Positions 48,653 through 58,737 are shown, numbered from the stretch's first letter. The stretch: 64,000 nucleotides of DNA from an uncultured Streptococcus sp. (GCA_934229725.1 CAKQDX010000011.1:15902-79901), one strand, 5' to 3'. The notes: generated from the sequence alone by a model not told the origin. Numbers and translations: made by a program.

Positions 48653-50914
48653 TTATTTTGTGTGCCAGATGTCTTTGTCATACTGTTCGATTGTACGGTC
48701 AGATGAGAAGAATCCTGCTTCAGCGATGTTGTAAACGACTTTCTTGTTCCATGCATCTTGATCTTCGTAAGCTGCGTATACTTCTTCTTTCTTGTCAATG
48801 TATTCAGCCAAGTCAATCAATGTCATGAACCAGTCTTTAGAGATAAGTTCATGGTGAAGACGTTTCAAGCGTTCTTTATCACCAAGTTTAACAAGGTCTT
48901 CGCTGACGATAAAGTCAACAGCCGCTTTGATATTAGCATCTTTTTCGTAGTAATCACGTGATACATAACCACCTTTTTCGTAAAGGTCGATGATTGTATC
49001 AGAGTCTTTACCAAATGTGAAGATGTTTTCTGGACCTACCAATTCAGCAATCTCAACGTTGGCACCGTCCATTGTACCAAGTGTAAGGGCACCGTTAAGC
49101 ATGAATTTCATGTTACCTGTACCTGAAGCTTCTTTAGAAGCCAATGAGATTTGTTCTGAAATATCTGTCGCTGGGATAAGGTGTTCAGCAACTGTTACGT
49201 TGTAGTTCTCAACCAAGTGAACGTTGAGGTATTTGCTTACTTCTGGATCATTGTTAATGAGTTCAGAAAGTGACAAGATCAAGTGGATGATGTCTTGAGC
49301 AATAACGTAGGCAGGAGCTGCTTTACCACCAAAGATGATAGTGATTTTACGTTTAGGAAGATTCCCTTTTTTGATTTCCAAGTATTTGTGGATGACATAC
49401 AAAGCGTTCATTTGTTGACGTTTGTATTCGTGGAAACGTTTGATTTGAGTATCAATGATTGAGTTTTCGTCAAGATCAATACCTTTATTGGCTTTAAGGT
49501 AACGTTTAAGTGACAATTTGTTGTCATATTTGATTTGAGACAAACGTTTGTGTACTGCAGGATCATCTGCAAAGGCAGCCAATTTTTCCAATTGAGTAGC
49601 ATCAGTAAGGTAATCATCACCAATCAACTCTTTGATGTAATCAGCAAGTTCTTGATTTGAGAATTCCAACCAACGACGGAATGTAATACCGTTAGTTTTG
49701 TTGTTGAAGCGTTCTGGGTAAAGGTCGTAGAAAGGTTTCAACTCAGATGCTTTAAGGATTTCTGTGTGAAGTGCAGCCACACCGTTTACACTTGTAGAGA
49801 AGTGGATATCCATGTGGGCCATGTGAACACGGTTGTGTTCGTCAATGATTTGAACACGTGGATCATCGTATTTGCTACGAACGATGGCATCCAATTTCTT
49901 GATGATAACAACAAGGTGTGGAACAACTTCTTCAAGGTAGTCAAGTGGCCATTTTTCAAGAGCTTCAGCCAAGATAGTGTGGTTTGTGTAACCAACCATT
50001 TTGCTTACGATTGCTACTGCTTCATCAAAATCAAATCCATGTTTTTCTGTCAAAAGACGGATCAATTCAGGAATAACCATTGATGGGTGAGTATCGTTGA
50101 TTTGTACATAAGCATAATCTGGAAGATCGTGAAGGTTAGAACCACGTTCGATAGCTTCGTCAATCAAAAGTTGAGCAGCGTTTGATACCATGAAGTATTG
50201 TTGGTAGATACGCAAGAGCTCACCTTTACGAGTTGAATCATCTGGGTAAAGGAAAAGTGTCAAGTTCTTTTGGATTTCGTCTTGATCAAAAGTGATTCCT
50301 TTTTCAATCAAACCATAGTCCAAACCATTGATATCGAAGAGATTAAGGTAGTTCTTAGTTTCTTTCTTATAACCCAAGATATCCAAACGGTCCAAGCGAG
50401 ATTTCAAAGTGAAGTTTTTGAATGGAACATCATAAGAAATGTCAGTTGGTACCAACCATGATTGGTCTTCAATCCAGTAGTTTGGTTCTGCTTCTTGTTT
50501 GTTATCTTTAAAGACTTGTTTGAAAAGACCACAGTGGTAGTTAAGACCGACACCTTCACCGTTGATGCCAAGTGTTGACATAGAATCGATGAAACATGAA
50601 GCCAAACGTCCCAAACCACCATTACCAAGAGATGGTTCTGGTTCAACATCTTCAATTTCGCTGATTGATTTACCTGCAGCAGCTAATTCAGCTTTAACAT
50701 CTTTGTAGATTCCCAAGTTGATCAAGTTGTTAGACAACAATTTACCAATCAAGAATTCAGCTGAGATATAGTAAACTTTACGTTTGCTATCATTTTTAGG
50801 TTTTGGTGCAGCTGCTTCTTTTACGAATTCCAACAAAAGATAGTAAATTTCTTCGTTTGAAAGGTCTTTAAGATTTTTGTTTTTTGCTTCAACATAATTT
50901 GTAAATGTAGACAT
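48653..50914 (-). CDS. malP: Maltodextrin/glycogen phosphorylase
   Basis: The 753-aa GT35 enzyme has the PLP-lysine region EASGTGNMKFMLNGALTLGTMDGANVEI and the N-terminal SLGNGGLGRLA motif. It lies one base downstream of malQ under the same promoter and beside malR, so maltodextrin is the likely substrate. A glycogen role (glgP) is possible by family but there are no glycogen-synthesis genes here. Releases glucose 1-phosphate. Confidence 0.93.
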   Translation of the reverse strand: MSTFTNYVEAKNKNLKDLSNEEIYYLLLEFVKEAAAPKPKNDSKRKVYYISAEFLIGKLLSNNLINLGIYKDVKAELAAAGKSISEIEDVEPEPSLGNGGLGRLASCFIDSMSTLGINGEGVGLNYHCGLFKQVFKDNKQEAEPNYWIEDQSWLVPTDISYDVPFKNFTLKSRLDRLDILGYKKETKNYLNLFDINGLDYGLIEKGITFDQDEIQKNLTLFLYPDDSTRKGELLRIYQQYFMVSNAAQLLIDEAIERGSNLHDLPDYAYVQINDTHPSMVIPELIRLLTEKHGFDFDEAVAIVSKMVGYTNHTILAEALEKWPLDYLEEVVPHLVVIIKKLDAIVRSKYDDPRVQIIDEHNRVHMAHMDIHFSTSVNGVAALHTEILKASELKPFYDLYPERFNNKTNGITFRRWLEFSNQELADYIKELIGDDYLTDATQLEKLAAFADDPAVHKRLSQIKYDNKLSLKRYLKANKGIDLDENSIIDTQIKRFHEYKRQQMNALYVIHKYLEIKKGNLPKRKITIIFGGKAAPAYVIAQDIIHLILSLSELINNDPEVSKYLNVHLVENYNVTVAEHLIPATDISEQISLASKEASGTGNMKFMLNGALTLGTMDGANVEIAELVGPENIFTFGKDSDTIIDLYEKGGYVSRDYYEKDANIKAAVDFIVSEDLVKLGDKERLKRLHHELISKDWFMTLIDLAEYIDKKEEVYAAYEDQDAWNKKVVYNIAEAGFFSSDRTIEQYDKDIWHTK

Positions 50915-50915
50915 T

Positions 50916-52415
50916 TTAGTTATTACCTCGATTATATCTTTCTGTAATATCAGTCAAAAATTCTTTCTTATCAACAGTGATTTCACCTGGAAGCATACGC
51001 CATTTCCAGTTTTCCCCAACAGTGTTAGGGAAGTTTGTACGGCTATTTTCAGGTTTATCAAGAATATCTTGCATCGTCGCAATGGCTGTGTTGCTTACTG
51101 TTGCAAAGAGTGTGCGTAGAAGGGCACGCGTGATAGGCTCACCTTGACGACGGTTGATATATGCATCTGTGTAATCACGTTGCTCTTGCGTCAAATTGTC
51201 ATACCAGCCGTTAACCACTTCGTTATCATGTGTTCCTGTGTAAGCTACTGAGTGTTGTGTATAGACATGTGGAATGTCAATACTGTTTCCAGTAGTGTCG
51301 TAGAAACCAAATTGCACGATTTTCATTCCAGGATAGCCACAGTCTGCAAGAAGTTGACGTGTCTTTTCATCAATGTTACCAAGGTCTTCGGCGATGATGT
51401 TAAGGTCACCCAATTCTTTTTTAACCACTTTGAAAAGATCGTAACCAGGTCCTGGAACCCATTCACCGTTTTCAGCAGTATCATCTCCACCAGGAATTTC
51501 CCAGAAGTCAGAGAAACCTTTGAAGTGGTCAATACGCAAGTAATCATAAAGTTTGAATGATTCTTGAATACGGAATACCCACCAAGCATAGTTTTCAGCT
51601 TTGTGTTTATCCCAAGCATAGATTGGATTTCCCCAAAGTTGACCAGTAGCTGAGAAGTTATCTGGTGGAACTCCGGCAATGTAACGTGGTTTACATTCAG
51701 CATCTAGTTTAAAGAGATATGGTTGCGTCCAAACTTCAACACTATCAGCTGAAATGTAGATTGGCATGTCACCAATGATTTGAATACCATTCTCATTGGC
51801 ATAAGCTTTAAGTTCAGCCCATTGACTGAAGAATAGGTATTGAACCACTTCGTGATAAGTAATCACTTTAGCAAGTTCCTTACGAAGTTTAGCGAGAGTA
51901 GCTTTATCGCGTTTAACTGCTTTTTTATCATCCCAATCTTGAAGAGCTTTGTTATCAAAGTGTTCTTTGATAGCCATAAATTCAGCATAATCAGCTAACC
52001 AGTTAGCATTTTTAGCTTTAAAAGCTTGGAATTTTTTAGCTTCTTTTTTATCTGCCAAGATAGCTTTTACTGCTTTTTCAAGGATTGGACGACGTGCCTC
52101 GTAAACTTTAGCATAGTCAATAAACTCAGGATCTGACCCAAAGTCAGCATCTTTAACATCAGCTTTAGTTAAAAATTTGTCACGAATAAGGAAATCCAAA
52201 TCGATAAAGTGTGTATTTCCCGCTACCGCTGAGAATGATTGGTAAGGTGAGTCCCCATAACTTGTTGTAGTAAGTGGCAAAATCTGCCAGTAAGTTTGTT
52301 TTGTTTCTTTTAAGAAATCAACAAAGTCATAGGCTGCTTGACCGAAAGAACCGATCCCGTAGTCACCTGGTAGTGATGTGATGTGCATCAAAACACCGCT
52401 TGCTCGTTTGTTCAT
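50916..52415 (-). CDS. malQ: 4-alpha-glucanotransferase (amylomaltase)
   Basis: The 499-aa GH77 enzyme begins MNKRASGVLMHITSLPGDYGIGSFG, has the nucleophile region YDYLRIDHFKGF and the acid/base IIAEDLG, then YTGTHDNEVVNGW. Transfers glucan chains between maltodextrins, feeding malP. First gene of malQ-malP behind a promoter containing a MalR-type operator. Confidence 0.95.
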   Translation of the reverse strand: MNKRASGVLMHITSLPGDYGIGSFGQAAYDFVDFLKETKQTYWQILPLTTTSYGDSPYQSFSAVAGNTHFIDLDFLIRDKFLTKADVKDADFGSDPEFIDYAKVYEARRPILEKAVKAILADKKEAKKFQAFKAKNANWLADYAEFMAIKEHFDNKALQDWDDKKAVKRDKATLAKLRKELAKVITYHEVVQYLFFSQWAELKAYANENGIQIIGDMPIYISADSVEVWTQPYLFKLDAECKPRYIAGVPPDNFSATGQLWGNPIYAWDKHKAENYAWWVFRIQESFKLYDYLRIDHFKGFSDFWEIPGGDDTAENGEWVPGPGYDLFKVVKKELGDLNIIAEDLGNIDEKTRQLLADCGYPGMKIVQFGFYDTTGNSIDIPHVYTQHSVAYTGTHDNEVVNGWYDNLTQEQRDYTDAYINRRQGEPITRALLRTLFATVSNTAIATMQDILDKPENSRTNFPNTVGENWKWRMLPGEITVDKKEFLTDITERYNRGNN

Positions 52416-52448
52416 AAAGTTTACCTCAAATTATTTTTTACACTTATG

Positions 52449-52477
52449 ATTATAATGCAAACGCTTGCATAAGTCAA
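52449..52477 (-). promoter_or_regulatory. malQ-malP promoter with operator in the spacer
   Basis: Minus strand: TTGACT (52472-52477), 17-nt spacer, TATAAT (52449-52454). The spacer contains the palindrome ATGCAAGCGTTTGCAT (52455-52470), a LacI-family operator shape, so MalR binding would occlude the promoter. Confidence 0.88.
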
Positions 52478-52663
52478 GAGTTTTTAACAAAAAAATGGGA
52501 TTTTTTTATATTTTTTTGAATGAACGTTCGTGAAATAAACGCTTTCACATCTAAATTATAGCTTTTTTAGATACATAGGCTCTTAGTTTTCTGAAAAATA
52601 CGTCAATTCGAATATTAAAAATAGTCGGAACTACTTCTGTCTAACCATTTTTTTATGATCCTT

Positions 52664-53665
52664 TTATATAGATGTTACACTTTCTCTTTCAATGAGACGG
52701 AAGGGTATAGTTACTTTCTTTGGCTCGGTTTCTTCATCTTTCAGGATAGCAACTAATTGACGAACACTTTCTTTTCCAAGTTCCTGAATGTTAATGTCAT
52801 AGGTTGTTAAGAAAGGATGCATGATTTCTGCAAATGAAGAATTGTTAATGGAAATAATAGAATAATCTTTCGGAATCTTTATTCCTTGATTGTTTAACCA
52901 TTGGATAAGCCGAAGAGCAACAAGATCATCTTTAACAACCAATGCTGTAGGTTGAAAAGTTCGCAAGTGCTTTTTAAACGAATCAATCGTCAGAGACGAG
53001 AAAACAAGTTCAGGTAAGCTTTCTATATGCAACTCACTAACAGCATCTTTATAACCTTGATAACGCTCTTGGCCTACCTGACCAAAAAGGTCATCAGTGA
53101 CAAAGCCAATGGTTTGGTGACCTCTTGAATTTAGATAAGAAACTGCTTCTTGACCTATTGCCTTGTTATCATTATCAATATAAGTAACTTTATTTGTATT
53201 ATCCACTGGTGCTCCAATTACTACAAAAGGTACTTTTTCTTTTAAGAGATAATCTTTAACAGGATCTTTTGTTTCTGAATAGAGGATGATAAATCCATCT
53301 GCACGTTTTTGACGATGCATCAGTTTAACCTGCTTAACCAATTCATCTAAAGTTGCTCCTGTAGCGATGCTGACAACCTGAGAATTACAACTAGCTTCTT
53401 CGTTAATCGCTGTTAGAATTTCCATATAGAAGGGTTGGCTAATATTTTCACGATTTGTTAATGGCGGGAGTATAACACCTAAACTGTGTGTTAAGCCAGT
53501 CGCTAATACTTGAGCAGCTATGTTAGGAACATACCCTAATTCATCCATAGCTTTTCTAACTTTAATCTTGGTTTCTTCTGAAATAGCCGGATTATCTTTT
53601 AACGTTCGACTCACTGTCGACGGGCTGACACCAGCCTTCTTGGCAACATCCTTAATTGTAGCCAT
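52664..53665 (-). CDS. malR: LacI-family maltose regulator
   Basis: The 333-aa protein has a LacI helix-turn-helix (TIKDVAKKAGVSPSTVSRTL) and a periplasmic-binding-like sensor domain. It sits between malQP and malXCD, both with palindromic operators, which fits MalR. Probably a repressor released by maltose or maltodextrin. Its own promoter (TTGAAG, 16-nt spacer, TATAAT at 53745-53750 minus) is next to an operator at 53779. Confidence 0.92.
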   Translation of the reverse strand: MATIKDVAKKAGVSPSTVSRTLKDNPAISEETKIKVRKAMDELGYVPNIAAQVLATGLTHSLGVILPPLTNRENISQPFYMEILTAINEEASCNSQVVSIATGATLDELVKQVKLMHRQKRADGFIILYSETKDPVKDYLLKEKVPFVVIGAPVDNTNKVTYIDNDNKAIGQEAVSYLNSRGHQTIGFVTDDLFGQVGQERYQGYKDAVSELHIESLPELVFSSLTIDSFKKHLRTFQPTALVVKDDLVALRLIQWLNNQGIKIPKDYSIISINNSSFAEIMHPFLTTYDINIQELGKESVRQLVAILKDEETEPKKVTIPFRLIERESVTSI

Positions 53666-53744
53666 GCATATCCCTCTCGTTTCTATTCATAATCTAATTT
53701 GCTGAAGTGTGAGAATTACCCAATATAATTACTATCAAGGTAAT

Positions 53745-53772
53745 ATTATAGCATTTAAGCAAAGAACTTCAA
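53745..53772 (-). promoter_or_regulatory. malR promoter
   Basis: Minus strand TTGAAG (53767-53772), 16-nt spacer, TATAAT (53745-53750) preceded by TGC. Confidence 0.65.
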
Positions 53773-53778
53773 GTATTT

Positions 53779-53794
53779 TTGCAAGCGATTGCAA
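53779..53794. promoter_or_regulatory. MalR operator between malR and malX
   Basis: TTGCAAGCGATTGCAA, a palindrome with CG centre, in the divergent gap. Could serve both directions. Confidence 0.8.
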
Positions 53795-53820
53795 AAAATA
53801 ATTTTTTTATAACAAATCAC

Positions 53821-53849
53821 TTGATAGAAAATGAAAACGATTGCATAAT
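53821..53849 (+). promoter_or_regulatory. malX promoter with operator in the spacer
   Basis: TTGATA (53821-53826), 17-nt spacer, CATAAT (53844-53849). The spacer holds TGAAAACGATTGCAT (53832-53846), a second operator with a degenerate left arm that also resembles a CcpA cre site. Confidence 0.8.
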
Positions 53850-53883
53850 GTATCAGTAAACTAATTTTTTGGAGGAATTCGAA

Positions 53884-55131
53884 ATGAAAAAATGGCAAAA
53901 AGTGCTACTTGGTAGTGCAGGATTACTAGTTGCTGGATCGCTCTTGGTAGCTTGTGGGTCTAACTCAAGCAAGAGTTCAAGCTCAGATAGTAAGACTTTG
54001 AAACTTTGGGTACCAACAGGTGCTAAGAAGTCATACAAAGACACAGTCGCACAATTTGAAAAGAAATCTGGCTATAAAGTTGACATGGTTGAAATGGAAG
54101 ATCCAAATGCTCAAGAAAACTTGACTAAAGATGCCTCTACTGCTGCAGATGTCTTCTCACTTCCACATGACCAACTCGGTAAATTGGTAGATGCTGGAGC
54201 TATCCAAGAAATCCCAGAGCAATACTCAAAAGAAATTGCTGATCAAGATACTGAGCAAGCTGCTGTAGGTGCTCAATACAAAGGTAAAACTTACGCCTTC
54301 CCATATGGTATTGAAACACAAGTTACTTACTACAATAAGTCTAAACTTAATGAAGAAGATGTCAAATCATATGAAACAATCACTTCTAAAGCTAAATTTG
54401 GTAGCAACTTGAAAGAAGTTAATGCTTATGTAACTGGTCCTCTCTTCCTTTCAGTTGGTGACACACTCTTTGGTCAAAATGGTGAAGATGTGAAAGGGAC
54501 AAACTGGGGTAACGAAGCTGGTGTGAACGTTCTTAAATTCATCGCAGCTCAAAAAGACAACAAAGGATTTGTTAATGTCGATTCAGCTAACATGATGGCT
54601 AAATTTGAAGATGGTTCAGTTGATGCCTTCCAATCAGGACCATGGGACTACGCAGCGGCTGCTAAAGCTGTTGGTAAAGACAATCTTGGTGTTGCTGTGT
54701 ATCCAACAGTTAACATCGGTGGTCAAGATGTTCAACAAAAAGCCTTCATGGGTGTAAAACTTTACGCAGTTAACCAAACACCATCTAAAGGTAACGCTGA
54801 ACGTATCGCTGCTTCTTACCAATTGGCACAAGCTTTGACAAGCAAAGACAGTCAAAATAACCAATTCACTACTGAAGAACGTCATATCATCCCAGCTAAC
54901 AAAGAAGTTCAAGCTTCTGAAGCCGTTCAAAAGGATGCTCTTGCACAAGCTGTCATTACGATGGGTTCATCTGACCAATACACAACTGTTATGCCTAAAC
55001 TCAGTCAAATGTCAGTCTTCTGGACTGAAAGTGCTGCTCTTATGAGTGATGCCTATAACGGTAAAATCAAGGAAGATCAATTCCTTACTAAATTACAACA
55101 GTTTGATAAAGATTTGGCAGCAGCTAAATAA
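53884..55131 (+). CDS. malX: Maltose/maltodextrin-binding lipoprotein
   Basis: The 415-aa protein has a lipoprotein signal (lipobox LVAC near residue 24) and a family 1 solute-binding fold: TLKLWVPTGAKKSYKDTVAQFEKK and AFPYGIETQVTYYNKSKL, like MalX/MalE. ATG 53884 has GGAGG at 8 nt; a TTG extension at 53869 is rejected. An 11-bp hairpin separates it from malC. Confidence 0.94.
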   Translation: MKKWQKVLLGSAGLLVAGSLLVACGSNSSKSSSSDSKTLKLWVPTGAKKSYKDTVAQFEKKSGYKVDMVEMEDPNAQENLTKDASTAADVFSLPHDQLGKLVDAGAIQEIPEQYSKEIADQDTEQAAVGAQYKGKTYAFPYGIETQVTYYNKSKLNEEDVKSYETITSKAKFGSNLKEVNAYVTGPLFLSVGDTLFGQNGEDVKGTNWGNEAGVNVLKFIAAQKDNKGFVNVDSANMMAKFEDGSVDAFQSGPWDYAAAAKAVGKDNLGVAVYPTVNIGGQDVQQKAFMGVKLYAVNQTPSKGNAERIAASYQLAQALTSKDSQNNQFTTEERHIIPANKEVQASEAVQKDALAQAVITMGSSDQYTTVMPKLSQMSVFWTESAALMSDAYNGKIKEDQFLTKLQQFDKDLAAAK

Positions 55132-55149
55132 GAAACCTACAAATGAGAT

Positions 55150-55185
55150 GATAAAGAGGCAGGTGAAGGTCCTAGCCTCTTTATC
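55150..55185 (+). terminator. Intercistronic hairpin between malX and malC
   Basis: Perfect 11-bp stem GATAAAGAGGC / GCCTCTTTATC, 14-nt loop, no U tract. Probably gives partial termination or protects the malX message. Confidence 0.65.
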
Positions 55186-55244
55186 TATGACTTATAGACA
55201 AAATAAAAACATCACTAATCATACATTTATCTGAGGAGATATCT

Positions 55245-56603
55245 ATGTCACAAACAATCTACGACACAACTCCTATGCGCCAGGTCTTCAAAGAGGGTAC
55301 ATGGGATGTCAAATTATCCTTTCTGGTAATGGGATTGGCAAACTTGGTCAACAAACAGTTCACCAAGGGTTTGCTCTTCCTCCTCTCTGAGATTGCCTTT
55401 TTAGCGGCATTCGTCATCCAAATTATCCCAGCTCTTCAAGGCATGATAACCTTGGGTACTCAAGAACAAGGTGAAGCCATTAAAGAAGTTAATGGTATCA
55501 AGCTAACTGTGCAAGTTGCTGGAGATAACTCGATGCTCATGTTAATTTTTGGCCTTGCTTCAGTAATCTTCTGTGCAGTCTTTACTTACATTTACTGGTG
55601 TAACCTTAAAAGTGCTCGCCATCTCATGGCTCTTAAGCAATCAGGTCGTAAGGTACCTAACTTTATTGAAGACTTTAAGACCTTGGCCGATGGTCGATTC
55701 CATATGGGGCTAATGTCTATCCCATTGATTGGTGTTTTGCTCTTCACCATCTTGCCTTTGATCTACATGATTTGTTTGGCCTTTACAAACTTTGACCACA
55801 ATCACCCAGCTCCTAAATCACTTTTCGACTGGGTTGGCTTTGCAAGTTTTGGTGAAGTCCTACAAGGTCGTATGGCTGGTACTTTTTTCCCACTTTTGAC
55901 TTGGACCTTGATTTGGGCGGTTGCCGCAACAGCAACTACTTTCTTCTTCGGTATTGTCCTTGCCCTCTTGCTTAACACTAAGGGGCTAAAATTCAAGAAA
56001 GTTTGGCGTACGCTCTTCGTTATTACTATCGCCGTTCCTCAGTTCGTATCACTTCTTTTGATGCGTAACTTCCTTAATGACCATGGGCCTTTGAATGGTT
56101 TGCTTCAAACCTTGCATCTTACTAGTGGACCAATTCCATTCTTGACTGATCCAGTTTGGGCTAAGTTCTCTATTATCTTAGTTAATATGTGGATTGGTAT
56201 TCCGTTCACAATGTTGGTCGCAACTGGTATCATCATGAACTTGCCAACTGAGCAGATTGAAGCAGCTGAAATTGATGGAGCAAGCAAATTCCAAATCTTC
56301 AAGAGCATCACATTCCCACAAATTCTCTTGATTATGGCGCCATCATTGATTCAACAATTCATCGGTAATATCAATAACTTCAACGTTATCTACTTCCTTA
56401 CTGGTGGTGGACCTACTAACTCTGAATACTATCAAGCGGGTTCAACTGACCTCTTGGTAACTTGGCTCTACAAACTGACTGTTAGCGCTAAAGACTACAA
56501 CTTGGCATCTGTTATCGGTATCTTGATCTTTGCCATCTCTGCAACATTCAGTCTCTTGGCCTACACAAGATCATCTTCATTCAAGGAAGGGGCTGCTAAA
56601 TAA
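55245..56603 (+). CDS. malC: Maltodextrin ABC transporter permease MalF/MalC
   Basis: The 452-aa protein has about eight membrane helices and EAA loop EAAEIDGASKFQIFKSITFPQI (about residue 341), and LTGGGPTNSEYYQAGSTDLLVTWLY typical of MalF-type subunits. An N-terminal pair of helices extends beyond the core. Overlaps malD by one base. Confidence 0.94.
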   Translation: MSQTIYDTTPMRQVFKEGTWDVKLSFLVMGLANLVNKQFTKGLLFLLSEIAFLAAFVIQIIPALQGMITLGTQEQGEAIKEVNGIKLTVQVAGDNSMLMLIFGLASVIFCAVFTYIYWCNLKSARHLMALKQSGRKVPNFIEDFKTLADGRFHMGLMSIPLIGVLLFTILPLIYMICLAFTNFDHNHPAPKSLFDWVGFASFGEVLQGRMAGTFFPLLTWTLIWAVAATATTFFFGIVLALLLNTKGLKFKKVWRTLFVITIAVPQFVSLLLMRNFLNDHGPLNGLLQTLHLTSGPIPFLTDPVWAKFSIILVNMWIGIPFTMLVATGIIMNLPTEQIEAAEIDGASKFQIFKSITFPQILLIMAPSLIQQFIGNINNFNVIYFLTGGGPTNSEYYQAGSTDLLVTWLYKLTVSAKDYNLASVIGILIFAISATFSLLAYTRSSSFKEGAAK

Positions 56604-57439
56604 TGAAACGTAAGAAAAATCTTTACCTAACTGGTACTTATATCCTATTGACAGTTCTAGCTGTCATCTGGTTGATTCCGATTCTTTGGATCTTCCTTAC
56701 AAGTTTTCGTGGTGAAGGAGCTAATGCGGTACCATACTTCTTCCCTAAGACCTACACTTTTAATAACTACATCAAACTCTTTACTAGCGATGCTTATCCA
56801 TTTGGAAAATGGTTCATCAATACCTTCATCGTTGCCACATGTACATGTATCCTCTCAACTCTGATTACTGTTGGGATGGCTTACTCACTTAGCCGTATTA
56901 AATTCAAACACAGAAATGGCTTCTTGAAATTGGCACTTGTGCTTAACATGTTCCCTGGTTTCATGTCAATGATTGCGGTCTACTACATTTTGAAGGCCCT
57001 CAATTTGACACAAACCTTAACATCTTTGGTTTTGGTTTATTCTGCTGGGGCAGCACTTGGTTTCTACATTGCCAAAGGGTTCTTTGATACCATTCCTTAC
57101 TCATTGGATGAATCAGCAATGATTGACGGTGCAACTCGTCTTCAAATCTTCACTAAGATTACCTTGCCACTTTCTAAACCAATCATCGTCTACACTGCCC
57201 TCATGGCCTTCATGGGACCTTGGGTAGACTTCATCTTTGCATCTGTTATCCTCGGTGACGTTAAAGATAAATATACGGTTGCCCTTGGACTCTATCAAAT
57301 GCTTAACCAAGACGCTATCAATGAATGGTTCCTTCCATTTACCGCAGGTGCTATTATCATCGCCATCCCAATCACCCTTCTCTTTATCTTCATGCAGAAA
57401 TACTATGTTGAAGGTGTAACCGGCGGATCAGTTAAATAA
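56603..57439 (+). CDS. malD: Maltodextrin ABC transporter permease MalG/MalD
   Basis: The 278-aa protein has six helices and EAA loop DESAMIDGATRLQIFTKITLP. Ends FMQKYYVEGVTGGSVK as in MalG homologues. Starts at the malC stop (shared base). Confidence 0.94.
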   Translation: MKRKKNLYLTGTYILLTVLAVIWLIPILWIFLTSFRGEGANAVPYFFPKTYTFNNYIKLFTSDAYPFGKWFINTFIVATCTCILSTLITVGMAYSLSRIKFKHRNGFLKLALVLNMFPGFMSMIAVYYILKALNLTQTLTSLVLVYSAGAALGFYIAKGFFDTIPYSLDESAMIDGATRLQIFTKITLPLSKPIIVYTALMAFMGPWVDFIFASVILGDVKDKYTVALGLYQMLNQDAINEWFLPFTAGAIIIAIPITLLFIFMQKYYVEGVTGGSVK

Positions 57440-57454
57440 TAAAGGATAAATGAT

Positions 57455-58591
57455 ATGACAACTCTTAAACTGGATAAAATTTACAAAAAATACCCAAATG
57501 CAACTCACTACTCTGTCGAAGATTTTAGTATCGACATCAAAGACAAGGAATTCATCGTTTTCGTAGGTCCTTCAGGATGTGGTAAATCAACAACTCTTCG
57601 TATGGTTGCTGGTCTCGAAGAAATCACAGAAGGTAAACTCTATATCGACGGTGAGGTGGTTAATGACAAATCACCAAAAGACCGTGATATTGCCATGGTA
57701 TTCCAAAACTACGCACTTTACCCTCACATGACTGTTTATGAAAATATGGCCTTTGGTCTTAAACTTCGTAAATACAAAAAAGACGATATCGACAAACGTG
57801 TGCGTGAAGCTGCCGCTAGCCTTGGTTTGACTGAGTTCTTAGATCGTAAGCCTGCAGACCTCTCTGGTGGTCAACGTCAACGTGTAGCTATGGGACGTGC
57901 AATCGTTCGTGACGCTAAGGTCTTCCTCATGGATGAACCTCTCTCAAACTTGGATGCTAAGCTTCGTGTTACCATGCGTGCCGAAATTGCTAAAATCACT
58001 CGTAATATTGGTGCAACTACCATCTACGTAACCCACGACCAAACAGAAGCCATGACTCTTGCTGACCGTATCGTTATCATGAGTTCTACTAAAAACCCTG
58101 ATGGTTCTGGTACTATCGGTCGTATCGAGCAAATTGGTACACCTCAAGAACTTTACAATGAACCAGCCAATAAATTTGTTGCTGGATTTATCGGAAGTCC
58201 TGCTATGAACTTCTTCAATGTCAAAGTTGATGGCGATCGTATTACTAACTCTGAAGGTTTGGATATTGCAATTTCTGAAGGTCAAGCTAAAATCTTGAAA
58301 GAAACTGGTTACCAAGGTAAAGAAGTTATCTTTGGTATCCGTCCTGAAGACGTTTCAAGCCGTCCAATCGTTCAAGAAGTATATCCAGATGCCAATGTGG
58401 ATGCTGAAGTTGTTGTTTCAGAGCTCCTCGGTGCAGAAACCATGCTTTACCTAAAACTCGGTCAAACTGAGTTTGCTGCCCGTGTGGATGCGCGTGACTT
58501 CCACAATCCAGGTGAAAAGGTTAACCTGACGTTCAACGTTGCTAAAGGTCACTTCTTCGACGCTGAAACAGAAAAACGTATCAGCTTGTAA
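57455..58591 (+). CDS. Sugar ABC transporter ATPase (MalK/MsmK type)
   Basis: The 378-aa ATPase has Walker A GPSGCGKST, signature LSGGQRQR, Walker B VFLMDEPLSNLDA and the C-terminal regulatory TOBE-like domain (GIRPEDV). It is 15 nt after malD and so belongs to the transporter. In streptococci MsmK serves several sugar importers; whether this copy is MalK-specific cannot be decided. Confidence 0.93.
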   Translation: MTTLKLDKIYKKYPNATHYSVEDFSIDIKDKEFIVFVGPSGCGKSTTLRMVAGLEEITEGKLYIDGEVVNDKSPKDRDIAMVFQNYALYPHMTVYENMAFGLKLRKYKKDDIDKRVREAAASLGLTEFLDRKPADLSGGQRQRVAMGRAIVRDAKVFLMDEPLSNLDAKLRVTMRAEIAKITRNIGATTIYVTHDQTEAMTLADRIVIMSSTKNPDGSGTIGRIEQIGTPQELYNEPANKFVAGFIGSPAMNFFNVKVDGDRITNSEGLDIAISEGQAKILKETGYQGKEVIFGIRPEDVSSRPIVQEVYPDANVDAEVVVSELLGAETMLYLKLGQTEFAARVDARDFHNPGEKVNLTFNVAKGHFFDAETEKRISL

Positions 58592-58594
58592 GCA

Positions 58595-58628
58595 CAAAAA
58601 AATCAGCCCACTGGAGCTGATTTTTTGT
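58595..58628 (+). terminator. Terminator of the mal transporter operon
   Basis: AAAAATCAGC / GCTGATTTTT with CCA / TGG pairs in the loop and TTTTTT. Confidence 0.88.
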
Positions 58629-58699
58629 TTGTCATCATACCAATAGCTTCTAACTGTTAATTACCCACACTCACTAACCCTATCTCTATCAATCTATGA

Positions 58700-58705
58700 T
58701 ATAAT
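58700..58705 (+). promoter_or_regulatory. RNAI (toxin) promoter
   Basis: TGATATAAT, an extended -10 (TATAAT 58700-58705). -35 is weak. Confidence 0.7.
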
Positions 58706-58737
58706 AGCCCTTGGCACCTCAACACCGCCTACGAAGG

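Noticed and set aside
52535..52555. AAACGCTTTCA as a CcpA cre site between malQ and malR.
   Set aside because: The left half lacks the conserved TG; too weak to list as a feature.
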